Positions 23,301 to 38,300 are shown, counted from the stretch's first letter. The stretch is 64,000 nucleotides of DNA from Petaurus breviceps papuanus (GCA_028583685.1 JAMXIF010000224.1:2782538-2846537); one strand, 5' to 3'. Made by a program: numbers and translations. Notes: generated by a model not told the origin, from the sequence alone.

Positions 23301-26300
23301 CCTGTCTTCCTTCAGGTCCTAGCCCAAATCCCACTCTCTTCTACTAGACTGGGAGTGATTTCTAGAAGGACGGCTCTTGATTCCCTGCCTTCCCCCATTA
23401 ACTCTCTCCAGCCTATCCTGTCCACATCGTCATCCCTAGTTGTTTTGCATGCGTGACTCCCATTAGACCATGAGCCCCCAAGAGCCGACACTTTCTCTGC
23501 CTCTTTCTCTGTCCCTGGCACTCAACGCAGAGCTTGGCGCACAGTAGAGCTGATACTGGTGACTGTCGGGTTGATGTGTGAATGAGCCTGTTGAGCTCGA
23601 TGACATGAAAGGCTCTTGCTGGCGCTAGATTCGGGATCCTGTCCTGACTGACAGCTTTTCTGATGTGGTTGCTTTCCTCCATGGAGAAGATGGCCACTTC
23701 CTCAGGTCCCTAAATGCGCTCCTGTCTGTGCTCAAAGAGCTGGGTACAAAGAGAAAGTCCCGGGTATCCATTCTCCTGCTGCTTTGGAAGCTTCCCAGCC
23801 CAAGGATTCCAGACCCTCAAGGCAGCTTAACTGCCATTTCTTTCGGTAGAGAGATTCTCCTAGAGGGCCCGTGTTCCCCTTGGCCTGGTCCAGGTCTCCT
23901 AGAGAACAAGCCTGAGGGAAGCAAAGGACTCATCCACCTTGGCCTGCCCAAATTCAGGCACTTGGGAGGGTTCAGCCTGAGATTTCCGAAGGTTTCTGGT
24001 CCCAGTCAGTTCTGGAGCAGCTTGCTCAGCCTGCCTGGGTGCAAACTCAAGGTGGGTCTGGCTTCCGGCATGGCCAATGCAAGGCATTGACTGGTATCAG
24101 GAGACCACTCAAAACACTGACTGGTATGAGGGCACTCCTCCAGGTGACTGGCCTCTTAGAGCTGGAAGGGGCTCTGAACACCTTCCAAGAGTTCATGAGA
24201 GCCCTGAGGGGGGCAGCCCCAGATCCAGGCTGCCCCCTCCCAGGGGTCTCCAGTGCCAGCCTTTGACTTCCCCCTTCCCCTGATCCATGCTGCTGCCTCA
24301 GCCATTACCCACACTAGCTGATCTTCCCTTGGGGCCCAGGAGCTGGATTCTTAAACATACTTTGGTGGCTATATTTCAATAGAATTAATTTGTAATCTTT
24401 TTTTAATGCATTTCAAAGCATGATTCTGAGAAGGGTCCCAGAGGCTTTACCAGCAGAGGTCCACGACACAAAAAAGGTTAAAAATCCCTGACCTAAAATT
24501 AAAAAGTAATCCCAGAGCCCTTGTGTTTGGACATTAATTCTTCAGGCATTTAAGAAATTCAGTGAATTCCCCTATCCCCCCAGCCTCGGCTTACTTACCA
24601 GGTTTCTACCTGAAGGCAGTTAATACACCTGCCTATTCTAGCTTCTGGAGAGCTCCCAGGAATCTCATAGTGCACTGTTTTATTACTCCTACCTTACAAT
24701 TGGGGAAACTGAGTCATCATTGGCCCACAGTCCTGTGGTCATGTCAGAAGTGGAAGGTGGCCTCAGTCCTCTTGTCCCCTGAGTCTAACTCGTAGTTTGC
24801 TTCACACAGCACCCCCTGCATGAGTTCTCATGATGGCTAATGCAAAAGATGATTCTTGGTAAGATGGGTCCAGCTTGATAATACACCAGCTGTCCTCCTC
24901 TGGGGCGAAGGGATGTACTGAGGTTAACCTTTGCTGAACATGACTTTATGGGGGCTTCCTTTTTGGAATGTGGTCCGGCATTGTGGAGAGAGCACCAGAC
25001 TTGGCACAAAGTTTGGACCTTCCCTCTGCCCATCACTGACCAAGTGACCTTGGCAAAGCTACCTCCCTCCTCTGTAAACTCTGGGACTCTATAGAATTGT
25101 GAGCTATTTTTATAAGCAAATAAATATTCCTAAAAAATCCTGACATGGGATTAACTTCACAGTGTATTTTTACATGTCTCAGTCCTCCCTTGGAAACAAC
25201 GTTGAGAAATATTTCTGAAATCTGTCCCTGCCTCTGACAGGTCTGCATCCTTTTTTTCTTTGCCAGGCATTTTCTGCGTATGATAAAGAAGATACGGGCA
25301 TAATCAAAGCATCAGATTTTGCACAGGTCATAAAAGATTTATGCCTTAAGCTCAAAGACTCCCAATACACTTATGTGCTGAAGAAATTAAGACTTCATCT
25401 CAACACCCACATAAATTGGAAATTTTTCCTCCGGAACTTCCCCTGTTTCTTTGAGGAGGTAAAAATGTCAATGAAATGTGCATCATGTTTGTCAGAATAC
25501 TTTTAATGATTGTTTAAAATCTGAGAGGATGGACTAATGACACTAGGGAATTCTTGATGAAAAATGGTCAAGCTTTCACGTGGACCATTAGAAGGTGAAT
25601 GGGCATTCTTGGTGGTAGTAGTAGGGTTTTCCAAGACGTCTCTAGTCATGGGGTCTGGAGCCAGAAGGAGCCCCCAAGACTAATAAGTTATCCCCTGCCT
25701 AGTATTAGGAACATAGGACTCCCCAATCTCTGAATAAGTTGGCTCTTAGAATATCTATTGCTTCATTTGTGATCTGCATTAAAAAAGGGACATGTGACTG
25801 TCAGTGGTTATACATAGTGTTCGAACAATTAGGAGCTAGCCATTGACTTTTTTTTTTTAAAAAGCTTTACTTTTCTATTTATTTTTAACATACTTTTCTT
25901 GTTTAATTTTGAATTCCAAATTCTCTCCCTTCCTCCTACCCTCCCCCACTCATGGAGGAGGTAAGCAATAGGGTATCAATTATACATGTGAAATCATGCA
26001 GAACATTTCCATATTAGCCATATTGCAAAAACACAAAGGCAAGGAAAATACAGAAAGAGAGAAATGGATGCTGCTGCCTCGGAGCTCCTCAGCTCTCTCC
26101 GCAGGTGGAGGGGGATGTTTCATCGTGAGTCCTTTGGTGTTGTCATGGATCGTTGGATGGGTCAGAGTAGCCAAGTTAACCTTTGGCCTCTGCTCTAGGT
26201 GGCAGCACAGGTCAGGGAGGACGGAGGACAGGGTTGGGATTCCAGCTCCAGCACGGATGACTCCATGACCCTAGGCCACATCACCTGATTTCTCTGTCTT

Positions 26301-29300
26301 GGTTTCTTCTTCTGTAAAAGGAGGGTAGAATCTGATCTGATGTTTAGAGTATTGTCTGGCATGAAGACAGTGTCCTGGACTGGGGACAGGGCAACCCCTG
26401 GACAAGTCCCTGAATCTTTCTGAACTTTCTACAACAGGCCAGAATGATTCAAGGAGCTGGGTGCAGTTAGGTCAGCATGTCAAAGACCCATATGGGAAGA
26501 GACCTTCAAAATCACAGGTGCTTGACAGCGACCATGACCTAATCCATGGGTGGCTATGTCTGGAGGATGGACAGAGAGGCTGACTGGCCTCGCCTTCAGG
26601 ACTGGCTGGAAAGTCAGGAATTCAGGACAGCCATTGGTGGTACTAGTGGGACCCTAGGAAGAGATGGTCAGCAGACAGCCTGAAGCCTGGATGAGGGGTC
26701 AGGGCAAAGATGGAGATGTGGACGTTATCTGAGCATGAGCAGAGAGGATAAATGGAGAGAGGGAAGAAGCAGGTCGGAGAGTCTTTTAGGGGCCCTTCAC
26801 ATAGAGGATGGGGAGATAAAACTGTCATGGGGAAGAGAAGGCATTCAGAGGAACCAGGAAAGTGCAGTTAGGGGAAGAGTGAGATGTGAGGAGGCAGACT
26901 GGAGGCAGAACAGGCCACGGGGGGCTGTTGGCAATCCCTGTGAGGACAGGCTCAGATCACAGCAGCACCACCGATGGTCACATGGAGACCTAACAGGTGT
27001 CACTAGCGGTGCCCAAGGGCAGCTCTGTGTGAGGGTGGAGGAGGGACACCCCCAAGCATCCCTCAAAATCACTGACTTGCAGCCTGGGAATAATGCACAA
27101 ATTGGGGAAATGGAAGACACCATTGGCTTGGGAAGCTGCAGCCATTTGGAGAAGTAAAAGGAGGTAAAAAGCATCCTCAGGTAAGGCCTGGAGAGGATTG
27201 CCAACTGCATCCCCAGCTGTCCTCCCTGGGGAACAGGAGGTAAGCAAAACAGTTGGAAAGCAATTACCCAAGATCAGTGCTGGTGATCTGCCCCCGCAGA
27301 TGCAGCCACAGTGGGGGGCTCTGCCACTCATTCTCTGTGTGACTTTTGTGAGCAGCCGCCTCTCTCCAGCCTCAGTTTTCCTCATATGTAAAGTGGGGGT
27401 GATGATCACACTTGCCCCACTCACTCCAGGACAAATTGGCAGAAGAGAAACCTTATGATCCTTAAAGCTGCATTGCACAGTTGTGCCCAGATAACGAGAT
27501 GGTGGATGCAGAACCTCCCCTAAACCCTCATCTTGTGCAAAGGTTAGCCACTATGGTCATTCTTGCCAATAGCAATAAATCCCAAATAAGCTAGGCTGTG
27601 GGGGAGGGGCAGATCCATTATTCTGGCATTTTCTTTTTTATTATGTACATAACACAAATATTTCTAAATTCTCCTCCTTGCTCCCCCCTCCCCCACCCAC
27701 TGAGAAGGCAAGCAACATGATATCAATTAGACATGTGAAATCATGCAAAACACATTTCCATATCAGCCATATTGCAAAAAAGTAAGAAAAACAAGGAAAG
27801 TGAGAAAATTATATTTCAGTTTGCACTCAGAGTTCATTCGCTCCCTCTCTGGAGGTGGAGAATATTTTTTTCATCATGAGTCCTTTGGAATCGTCTTGGA
27901 TCATTGCATTGATCGGACCAGGCAAGTCCTTCCCAGTTGATCATCATTTGACATTGCTGTTCGGGTGCACAGTGATCTCCTGCTTCTTGTCACTTCACTT
28001 TGCACCAGGTCATAGAGGTCTTGCCATGTTTTTCTGACATCTCCCCCATTGTCATTTCTTATAGCGCAATGGTATTCCATCACAACCATGTGCCACAACC
28101 TCTCCAGCCATTCCTCAGTTGACGAGCACCCCTTCAATTTCCAATTCTTTGCCACCACAAAAAGAGCTGCTAAAAATATCGTTGTGCACACAAATCCTTT
28201 TCCTTCTCCTTTGATCTCTTTGAGATACAGACTGAGTAGTGGCATTTCTCATTCAAAAGGGATGTGTAGATTTATCGTACTTTGGGCATAGTTCCAAACT
28301 GTTCTCCAGAATGGTTGAATCAGCACACAACTGTACGGACAGTGCATTAGGGTACGACTTTCCTCCATCCCCTCCAGCATTTGTCATTTCTGATAGGTAT
28401 GAGATGGTACCTCTTCAGAGTTGTTTTAATTTATATTTCTCTAATCAATAGTGTTTTAGAGTATTTTTATATGATTGTAAATAGCTTTGATTTCTTCTGG
28501 AAACTGCCTGTTCATATCCTTGATCATTTCTCAATTGGGAGTGGCTCTTATTTTTAGAAATTCAACTCTGTTTGTTACATATTTGAGAAATGAGGCCTTT
28601 ATTAGAGAAACTTGCTGTAAATTTTTTATATTACTTAATTTTTTAATTTTACAAATGAAGTTTCCCTGATTATCTGTTTTAATTAGGTTTTTTGTTTTTT
28701 GCTTTTGCGTTATCTGAGATCATGATTGCTGTCCCTGCCATTTTTATTTATTTCAGTGGAAGCATACTAGATTCTGCTCCAGTCTCTTACTTTGAGTCTG
28801 TGTGTGCCTTTCTGTTTCAGGTCCATCTCTTGTAAACACTATATAGTTGGATTTTTGTTTCTGATTCTCTCTTCTATCTGCATCCATTTCATGGATGAGC
28901 TCATCCCATTAAAGTTTCTAGTTATCATTACTGTGTTTCCCTCCATCTCATTTTCTTCTCTTTCTTCTTCTCTCTCTTTTTATCCAGTCCCTCCTCAAAA
29001 GTGTGTTTTAATTCTGACCACTGTTCCCTTGATCTGCCTTCCCTTTTATCATTTCTTCCCGTCTCTTTTCTTTCCCTTCCTATTTCCTTATTGGGTAAGA
29101 TAGAGTTTTATATCCAACTGAGTTTATATAAATATTCTTCCCTCTTTGAAACAATTCTGATGAGAATGCAGTTTAAGCATTGCCTGCCACCTTCCCCTCC
29201 ATTTCCCCCTCCACTATAAAAGCTCTTTCTTGTGCATGTGAGAAAATTTGCCCCCTTTCTACTTCTCCCTTCCTTCTGTTCCCAGTGCATCCCCCTTTCT

Positions 29301-32300
29301 CATCCTGCCTTTTATTTGAAGATCATCTCAATTAATCAACTCATACCTAACTGCCCTGAAAATGATAAAGTCCTCAGGAGTTACATGGATCATCTTCCTA
29401 TATAGGAATGTAAATGGTTTAACTGTACTGAGGCCCTTATGATTACTTGTTTATATTTACCTTTTCTTGAGTCTTGTGTTTGTCAAATTTTTTTAATTTT
29501 CTACTCAGCTCTGGTCTTTTTATGAGGAATGCCTGAAAGACTTCTATTGCATTAAGTGTCAGTTCCCCCCCCCCAGAAGGATTATACTCAATATTGCTAG
29601 GTAGACTATTCTTGGTTGTAATCCTAGTTCCTTTGTCTTCTAGAATATCATATTGCAAGCCCATTGCTCCTTTAATGTGAAAGCCACTAAATCTTGTGTG
29701 GCTTCATGATATTTGAATTATTTGTTTCTGGCTGCTTGCAATATTTCTTCCTTGACTTGGGAAGGCTGAAATTTGGCTATAATATTCCTGGGAGTTTTCA
29801 TTTTGGGATCTCTTTCAGGAGGTGATTGGTGGATTCTTTCAATTTCTATTTTGCCCTATGGATTTAAGATATCAGAGTAGTTTTCCTTTATGATTTCTTG
29901 AAATATGATGTCTAGGCTCTTTTTTTGAATGCAGTTTTCAGGTAGCCCAATAATTCTTAAATTATTTCCCCAGGTCAATTATTTTTCTAATGAGATATTT
30001 TACATTTTCTTCCATTTTTCATACTTTTTGACCTTGTTTAATTGTTTCTTGATGTCTCATAGGGTCATTAACTTTTACTCACCCAATTTTAACTCTTAAG
30101 GAATTCTTTTCTTCAGTGAACTGTTGCACCTCGTTTTCCATTTGGCCAATTTTGTTTTAAAGGAGTTCTTTTCTTCATTGAACTTTTCCAATTGGCCTAT
30201 TTGGCTTTTTCAGGAGTTCTTTTCTTCAGCATTTTTTGTGCCTCTTTTACCATGTTATCAATTCTCTTTTCATCATTTTTTTGCACCATTCTAATTTATT
30301 TTCCTACTTTTTCCTCTACCACTCTTACTGCTTTCTTTAATTCTTCTAGAAATTACTGTTGGACATGGTTTCAATTACCATTTTTCTTTGAGGCTTTGTT
30401 TGTAGCTGTTTTTAACATTGTTGTCTTCTGGGCTTGTGTTTTGATCTTCCCTGACACTATAGTAGCTTTTTGTGGTGAAGCTTTTTTGTTTGTTTGTTTT
30501 CCCATTTGTTGACTTCTCATTTTCAATTTCTTGATGTTGAACTTTATGTAAAAGTTGGGCTCTGCTCCTGTGGTTGGGAGAGGGCACGGTCCCAAGCTTC
30601 AGACTTTTTCATGCTACTGTGTTCAGAGCTGGTTCTCAGACTTTGCAAGTTTTCAATGCTTCCAAGGTGGTGCTATCCTGGGAGAGGCATGGTCACTGCT
30701 TTCTTGTCCTGTGCTCTGGAAGGGCTCCTACTCCCCTGCAGCCACAAGTGTTAGTGCTCTTCTTCATCCTGAAACACTGATCAGGGTCTCTATTCCTTCT
30801 TGATTGATCCCCAGAACTGTGTATGGGCAGTAGAGTTACCAACCAGTGCCAGTTGCACCAGTGCCAACCAAGGGCCCTCTGCAGTCTGTTTCTGACCAGT
30901 TGTCTGCCTCCCTCACTGTCTCTGGGCTGAGAGCTCCTGAAGTTGCTGCTAACTCACCAGTATACCTGGGCTCCACACAAGCCTCCACCCTGGTGCCACA
31001 GACTTCCCCTTTGGACCTTCTAAGTCTTCTGAGGCCAGAAAGTTGTCTCACTTTGACCTTTTATGGGCTCTGCCCCCCAAAAATTTGACACGAGGAGATA
31101 TTTTAATGTTGTTTGGAGGGGAGTGTTGGAGGAGTTCAGCCGGGTGGCTGCCTTTGATCTTGGTTCTGCCTCTCATGAATATTTTGATATACAATTTTCT
31201 GTTTTTCTTTGTGTATGAAACTGTGACCTTCTGTAATGGGCAGTTGGTGGTTTCTGATGAACTATATCCCTTTTTGCAAGGTCCCTTTTCTATGCCCCCA
31301 CCCTAAAACCAGAGACCTAGAAATGAATGTGTTTCTATCAAGAATATTAACTTAAGCAGCAGGGTGGCTAGGTGGCATAGTGAATAAAGCACCGGCCCTG
31401 GAGTCAGGAGGACCTGAGTTCAAATCTGGCCTCAGACACTTAACAATTACTCGTTTAACTCCAATTGTCCTGCCCCCTCCCCCATCCAAAAAGCAAAAAA
31501 AAAAAAAAAAGACTATTAAGCAACACAAGATAGAGGAAAGAACTGGGCTTGGCAAAGACAGAGGGCCTGGGTTTGAATCCTGACTCTGCTACTACCTGTA
31601 TGATCTTGAACATTTCACTTCTTTTCTTGGATCCTCAGTTTCCCCTATGACAATGAGGGGATTGGGCTAGCGTCCTCTAGGGTCCCTCTACCTGTGGGTA
31701 TGGCTCTAAGATCCTAAATCCTCCCTAGATCTTCCGATGAGCTGGAGTCCTCTCGCTAGCTTTCTGGGTAATCCCCGGGTTCCTTGGGCAGCAGGAAGAC
31801 CATCTTATTTCCTGGGTCTTTTCTCCTTCCAACATGAGCATCCCACCCTCCTGTTCTTATGCCAGGGTCTGCTTTGCCCCTGCACCTGAAGGGCCCTCCT
31901 AGAGCCTCTCCATCTGACTTGCAGAGGAAGCCTTCCTTCTGTCTTGTCCACAACAGCGGAATGTGAACTCCTTGAAGGCAGGCCTGGCTTGCTTTTTTCT
32001 AGAGCTTAGCACAGTGCTTGGCCATTGTGCGTGCTGAATAAATGCTGATTCATATGTTTTTTCCATGTCTCCCATGTTGCTAGGATAAACTTTCTGAGGA
32101 CAAACTCTGTGTGTCGCTCCCCTAGCTTAAGAGCCTGCAATGGCTCCCTATTGCTTTTTCATCAAAGTCTAAAGTTCAAGAAATATCCTTTAAATAGGAT
32201 TGAGTTGGATTCTTCATATAGACAGTGGGTGAATGGCCCAGTGGTGGATGGGCCTCAGACTTGGGACTTCTGCCTCCAAATCCAGGACTCTCCTCCTACA

Positions 32301-35300
32301 CTACAGTGGAGAAGTCAGTTGAATTGCTTCCAAAGAGAATTTCCTAAGAAAGGTGGGTGGGGATGGAAAAGAAAGACAGAGATGGGGAGAGACAGATAGA
32401 GACAATGACAGAGACAGAAGGAGGGAAGGAGAGAGAAAAGAGAGGAGGAAGGAGAGAGAGAGAAAGACAGAGACAGAGAGGAGAGAGAGAAAAAAGGGAA
32501 ATGAAGGGGAGAGAGAAGGAGGAGAGGGGGAAAGAGACAGATAACAGGCAGATGGGGAGAGACATAGAAACAAAGACAGAAGGGAAGGAGACAGAGAAAC
32601 AAAGAGGAGGAGAAGGGAGAGAGAGATGGAGACAGAGATGCAGAGATGGAGAGCATCATTCGGCTGGGCAGGAGCTGCCCCTATTTACCAGCTGCTCTGT
32701 ACTGCCATAACCACAAGCAGATGCCTCTTGTGTGATGGTAGAATTCAGTGAGGTCCCCAGCCTCAATCCAGGGATCCTTTTCTTTTTTTTTAAGTCATGA
32801 CCCAGCAGAAACCCATTTCCAGCCTCTCTACTTTTCTTTCAATTTTATTGCCATGGAAGTAATAGGCTTTTGAATGAAAGCATCCATTCTGTCCTTGGGG
32901 TAATTAAATGGCTCATAGAATGTCAGAGCTGGCCCAGAACAAAAAGGCCCCATGCACTCTCGTTCCCATTTGGCAGATGAAGAAACAAAACTCCAGGAAA
33001 GGTGGATTGAACTGCCCTTTGAGGTGTTGGAGTTAGAAGGCAGCAGGGCTGGGATTTGAACCCAGGACCCCAACGCCACATGGAACCCCTGTGGTATCAC
33101 AGTCCAGCCCCCAGGGGACCAATGAGAGAAATGGTTGCTGTCATTATCTCCGATTTTTTAAAAGAAAAAACACAGCTCTGGCCAACAGGCTGCTGCTACA
33201 GGGTTTGGGCCCCCTCTCCCCCTGCCATGGAGATAGGGCTTTTAGAAGGGAGCTTTCCCCCTGAAGAAGATCCCATAAATCACCTCGAAATGTTTATAAT
33301 GTTGTATTGTCCTCACCTCTTTCCGTGCGTCGCCAACAGTGCTCCTTAGATTTGCTTTTCTTTTTCCACTGTCCATGTATTTTTAAAGAGAGTGAAAGAG
33401 GACAGGGAGAAAGTTCCTTTCTGGAGGGGTAGCCCCAGAGACGGTTGTGAGCTAGCTGGAGTCAGCTGTGCCAGAATGCCGCCAGGACAACCTTCTGAGG
33501 CTGAATGCTCCTGATAGGATGTGACTGATTTAAAGACCCCTCAAGGTCTTCCTTGCTTCCAGAGTCCTCTGCCATTTCCCTTCCTTCTCCCCCAGTAGAT
33601 TCTAGAAGGGTGGGACTATATTTCATTTTTACACCCACAAGACTTAGCACCAGCATACAGTCGGTGCTTAATGAATGTTTACTTGATGGACTGATTCAGA
33701 GGAGGACCTCCAGCTAGCAAGGCGTCTCTTCTCCAGGCCTTACTTTCCTCCATAAAATGAAGGGGGTTGGACCAGATGGGCTGATGCAGGCAGGGGAGTG
33801 CTGGAGCCAGCTCCCACCAATAGAAGCGCCCATTGGGAAATTTTCAGCGTGAGCATTTACACCTTGAAAGTCACGAACATCACAGATCGGGACTGAATTG
33901 TTTTGTGGGTGTCTAGACATGATGTTAATAATGCAGATTAAATTGAAAAACATGTCACGCATACGAAGCTGGTTGTTAAACATTTGCCAGCACACCGGGC
34001 TGAGGGTTCTGCCAGGTTTATGACTTAGGACACAGAGAAACCCAATTCCCTTGGACAAATCCCCCCCCCCCTTCTCCTGGCCTTGGTTTCCTCTGCTGTC
34101 AATGATGAGCTTGGGCTTGTTAAGCTCGAGGGTCTGTTACTGCTGTGAAATTGTGATCTGTTCATTGGAGCTGTTTTAGTTCTGATCCTTCGCTGTAACC
34201 TAGGGCAAGACTCTACTACTTTTAGACTTAATTTCCCCCTTTGTAAGTAAAGGATAATCATGCTCAGAATCCATGAGAAGGAATTAATTTCAGTGGTCAG
34301 CTAGTGGGATCCATACTGAGTGGTCTGGCTGGATGCCTCTGATCACTCACACTGGGAATTCTTCCTTCCATTAAAGCCTAATGTTGTTCTTGCAACTGGC
34401 CCTCATCACTCTGTTCATCCTTCTTTCTTCAGAGCCCTGGAAGCTGTTGTTCTGTCCATCCCCCTCCTTCTTCTTCATCCCTGTCTTCTCTTTTCCATGC
34501 TAAACACTCACAGTTCCCTCCATTCATTCTCATGAATTGGGGTGTGGTCAGTTCTTGCATTATCCTGGATGTGCTCCAGGATTATTCTCATCAAATTTGA
34601 CCCCTAGTTGAACACAGCACTGCAGACGTGCCCTGTGACCTGAATTCGATGGCTCAGCAGCCTGTATGACCTCACTTGCTCTGTGCACTGCCCCTCAGTA
34701 GAATCTAAGACAGCCGTGGCTTGCCACTGTTGAGTCCCTGAATTTCCAGCCCAGATCTTTTGGATCTGCTGTCTAGCTAGGCTCCCCATCTTTTATTTGT
34801 GAAATTGATTTTTTGAACCCAAGTATAGTACTTTACATTTGTCCCAATTAAATTGCATATTATTGGAGCCAGTCCATATCTAACCTGTTGATGTATTTTG
34901 GGGATTCTGACTGCCATCAACACGTCTTTTATTCTGTTCCTTTTGAATAAAGATACAATGGCACATTCTAGTGGGGAGTCCCGTCCTTGGGGAGCACAAC
35001 GTGCTGCTTCCTCCTGAGATTTTCCTCCAGGAGTAGGGAAAGAGGGAGTGAACAAGTATTTGTTAAGCTCTGCTCTGTGCTAGGCATTGTGTTAAGCATC
35101 ACACAATTATTATCTCATTTGATCTTCACAAGGAAACCGAGGCAGCAGATGAGATGATTTGTCTAAAGTCATGCAGCTGGTGTGTGTCCCTGGGCTCCCT
35201 GAGACAACCCCCATCTTGGCTGTGGATGAGAATTTTGTGCCCCTCAAGGAGGGAGTGTGGTTAGCATGGCATGATCAAGACAGTGGAGTCCAAGGGCAAA

Positions 35301-38300
35301 GGCCCTGGAGGGAAGAGTGGTTTCATCTTATCTCTGTCTCTTGTTTCCTGTGTAACCAGGACATCCCACTGAAACTTTCCCAGCCTCAGTTTCCTCTTTT
35401 GTAAAATCACACACTCCCTTTCTCACAGTGCCAACTTTCTGTGCCATGGAGATGAGTTAGCATTGTCCTCAATGCTCCCTTCTTCTTGTCCTTTTTTATT
35501 AGTAGGAATGAATGCATTTCTTAGTAAGCATTCATTATTTCCCTTGCATCTACTACATTGCTTCAACTTCATGAAAACTGTAATGAGTGGCATTGTTGCA
35601 AAGTGGATAGGGAGCTGGACTTGGAAGTCAGCAAGACCTGGGCTTAAATCCCACCTCAGACACTTACTGGTAGAGGGACCCTGGGCCTCAGTTTCTCTGC
35701 CTGTAAAATGAAAGGTCTGACTGTGGTGGTCGGCTCTAACGCCAAAGGCCAGACTCAGTGGCCGAAGGGGGATAGGCGCCCTTCTACCGGCTGACAGAAG
35801 GATGATGTCAGGAGCAGCTCGGCCCTTCCTTGTGGACTAGCAAACCTGCTGAGAGGACCGCTGACTGGCTTCCTGCTAGCACTGCCCAGACACTTTCTTC
35901 ACAGCTCCTTGAGGAGGACAGACCAGATTCAGAGAAGGCAGGACTCACAGAGGCTGGTCAGCCCATTAAGTCCATTGAGTTCAGGGGCTGCTGCCTTTCA
36001 AAGAAGGAAGAAGGGTCCTAGAGCAGTAATTGGGGAGGTAGATCCCCAGACTCCAAATCCAGTCCTCTTTCAGCAAGTGATGTGAGAAGTGACTTCGGTT
36101 GGTCCCCATTTTCCAAGTTGGGCAACTGAAGCCAGGATATGGTGGGGCCAGAAGTCGGCCTCTCCTTTAGTTTCTTTCTCTTGGGGTGCCCCACGCAATC
36201 CTGCCTCCTCCTGTGGGTTCCTGGGAAGTTGGCACATGGCGGAGCCCCACACACCCACTATTTTCATTGGCATGTTAGGGATGATTTATCTTTTTTTTTT
36301 TAATGACAAAGCTTTTTCTAAACTGCTGTTGTTTCTTTAAATCCTCATTTCTTCCCGGTAAATACAAATGAAGATACAGTACAATTAATTTTCTTGCTAA
36401 TCAAAATATTTGATCAAATGAAGCAATTTTTCAATTCTTAGAAGCAATTACCCCGTTCTTCAGGAAGGGGAGGGATTCTTTCCTGAGTGATTCCAATTAG
36501 GATTCTTGCTACCTGCTGGGTGCCTGGCCTCTATGGAGTGAAAGGTTTCCTCTGCTCCCCACGCATCCACCCACCCACTGTCCTCCACGCACAGGGAAGG
36601 GACTGGGGTGGGCAGCATCCATATCTATACAGAGATCTAGACACACATGAAAATGGAAATATATATATATATATATATAAAACTTTGTGTGTGTGTGTGT
36701 GTGTGTATAATCCTAACCCTGAGATTCACTAAATGAATCATGCAGCTTAATTAGTAAATTGCAACCTTTAACTGTTGAACTCATATCCTGGAAACATTTG
36801 CAATCCCAGAAGTCTAGCGTGGGCAGAGGCCTTGCCAAGGCAGCAGGATAGGGTCCTCCCTGTCCTCAGCCCCCACCTCCCCAGGCTCAGTCATATCTAG
36901 GACCCTGGGGCTGGAGAGCCCTGGGTGCCACCAGACGAAAGAGCTTCTGAGTGGGGAGGGGCCTTGCCCCAGGCCCCCAGCAGTGAGCCTCCCATGCTGG
37001 GCTGAGCTGTCTGCAGCACACAGGGAAGCACCAGCCCACCTCCTGCTGTGGCCATGCTCCGGGGTTTTCATCCTGCCCTGTGGGAGTTCTCCTGGAAGGG
37101 ACCTCAGAGGCAGGTTTATCCAACAAGGGAGGAAGTGGAGGGGCAGAGAGAGGGGACATTTATCCAGGATTATAGAGGCCAAGCCAGGATCCATCCCAGC
37201 CCTTCTTTCCATGACATTGGATGGCCTCTAAGGTTCCTTCTGGTGCTGCCACAACTTGGTTCTGTGTCATCCACGGTCTTTGCACTGTTTGACATTCCCC
37301 ATGCCCATGCTGGAGTGGGGCAAACCATGTGCAACCCAGCACGGAACGGGACTGGAGTTAAAATGGCCGGCTCATGGCCGGGTCCTTGTGGGTCACACAC
37401 CTGAAGCATGGCCCAGACCTGAGCTGAGGTGTGATCCAGTTACTGGACAACACGAGCCCCTTTGTAAGCAGCAGCATAGGCAGAGACACTGGTTTCCTTC
37501 TGAAAAATCCAAACAAGGGATGAGTGGTGGTGGAGGCTGGACAGCCCATCACAGCAGTTAACCCCTTCACTTTGGAGGAGAGACAGACCCAGACCATGGG
37601 GGGCATTGGGTCCTCGGGGAGGTGCTTTACATCCTGGAGAAGTGGGCGGCAGAGCTCGGATGGATTTTGCCAACCTTACAATCTTGGGGCCTGAGAAGTA
37701 GAGCAGAGGCTGTAAGAGCTGGGAAGGGTCTTAGAACACGGGATGCCTTTAGGACACAGGCTCTCAGCTGGGCGCCACCTTAAAACAGAATAGGGCTGAA
37801 GGCTTCCGCTTGGACTATAGGTCCCAGAGGAGAAAACAGGCTCAGAGGGCAAGGGACCTGTTCTACCTCACAAGGGTGGGGTTAGAACCCAGGTCTCCCT
37901 GTTCCTTGTGTAGCAAAGCCCTTCCGAGACGGTTTCCAGTTTGTGGTGATTATTGAAACCTGAGTCCAGTGAGTTTGCTTGGAATCGAATTCCATAAATT
38001 CTCTTAAAATGGATGAAGAATGGGGAAATCTCCTCAAAGTAGAAATATAAATATGAATAAATATAAATAGCTCTCATCTACAATCCTAAAAAGTCGGCTA
38101 ATAATTTCATTTTCACTTTTAAGAAATAAGCACACCTAGCTTGTTGCTCCGAGGCGGGGGGTGGGGGAGGGTGCTCAGGGTGCCGGTACTGGCTCCAGAG
38201 TAGTGAGCACCAGCCACAATGCAGACCTGCCTCCCACATCTGCACGCTCAATTCCTCTCCTCATATTTCTTCTCTTAATAATACAGCTGTAGCTCCTATC

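Larger units (their letters stand above)
20612..25266 (+). other. EFCAB6 intron, 4.7 kb
   Basis: Contains a MIR copy (20960-21200), an antisense L1 (21915-23023) followed directly by a sense L2 (23035-23570), and a hAT-like fragment (24355-24497). The block 23575-24340 contains open frames but no recognised domain and no matching EFCAB6 sequence. Confidence 0.8.

Noticed and set aside
31363-31440. tRNA-like head
   Set aside because: It is the head of a SINE with poly-A; no cloverleaf or CCA-end gene context.
32301-32710. Several 70-117 residue frames on both strands
   Set aside because: Products of the GA tract, without domains or splice context.
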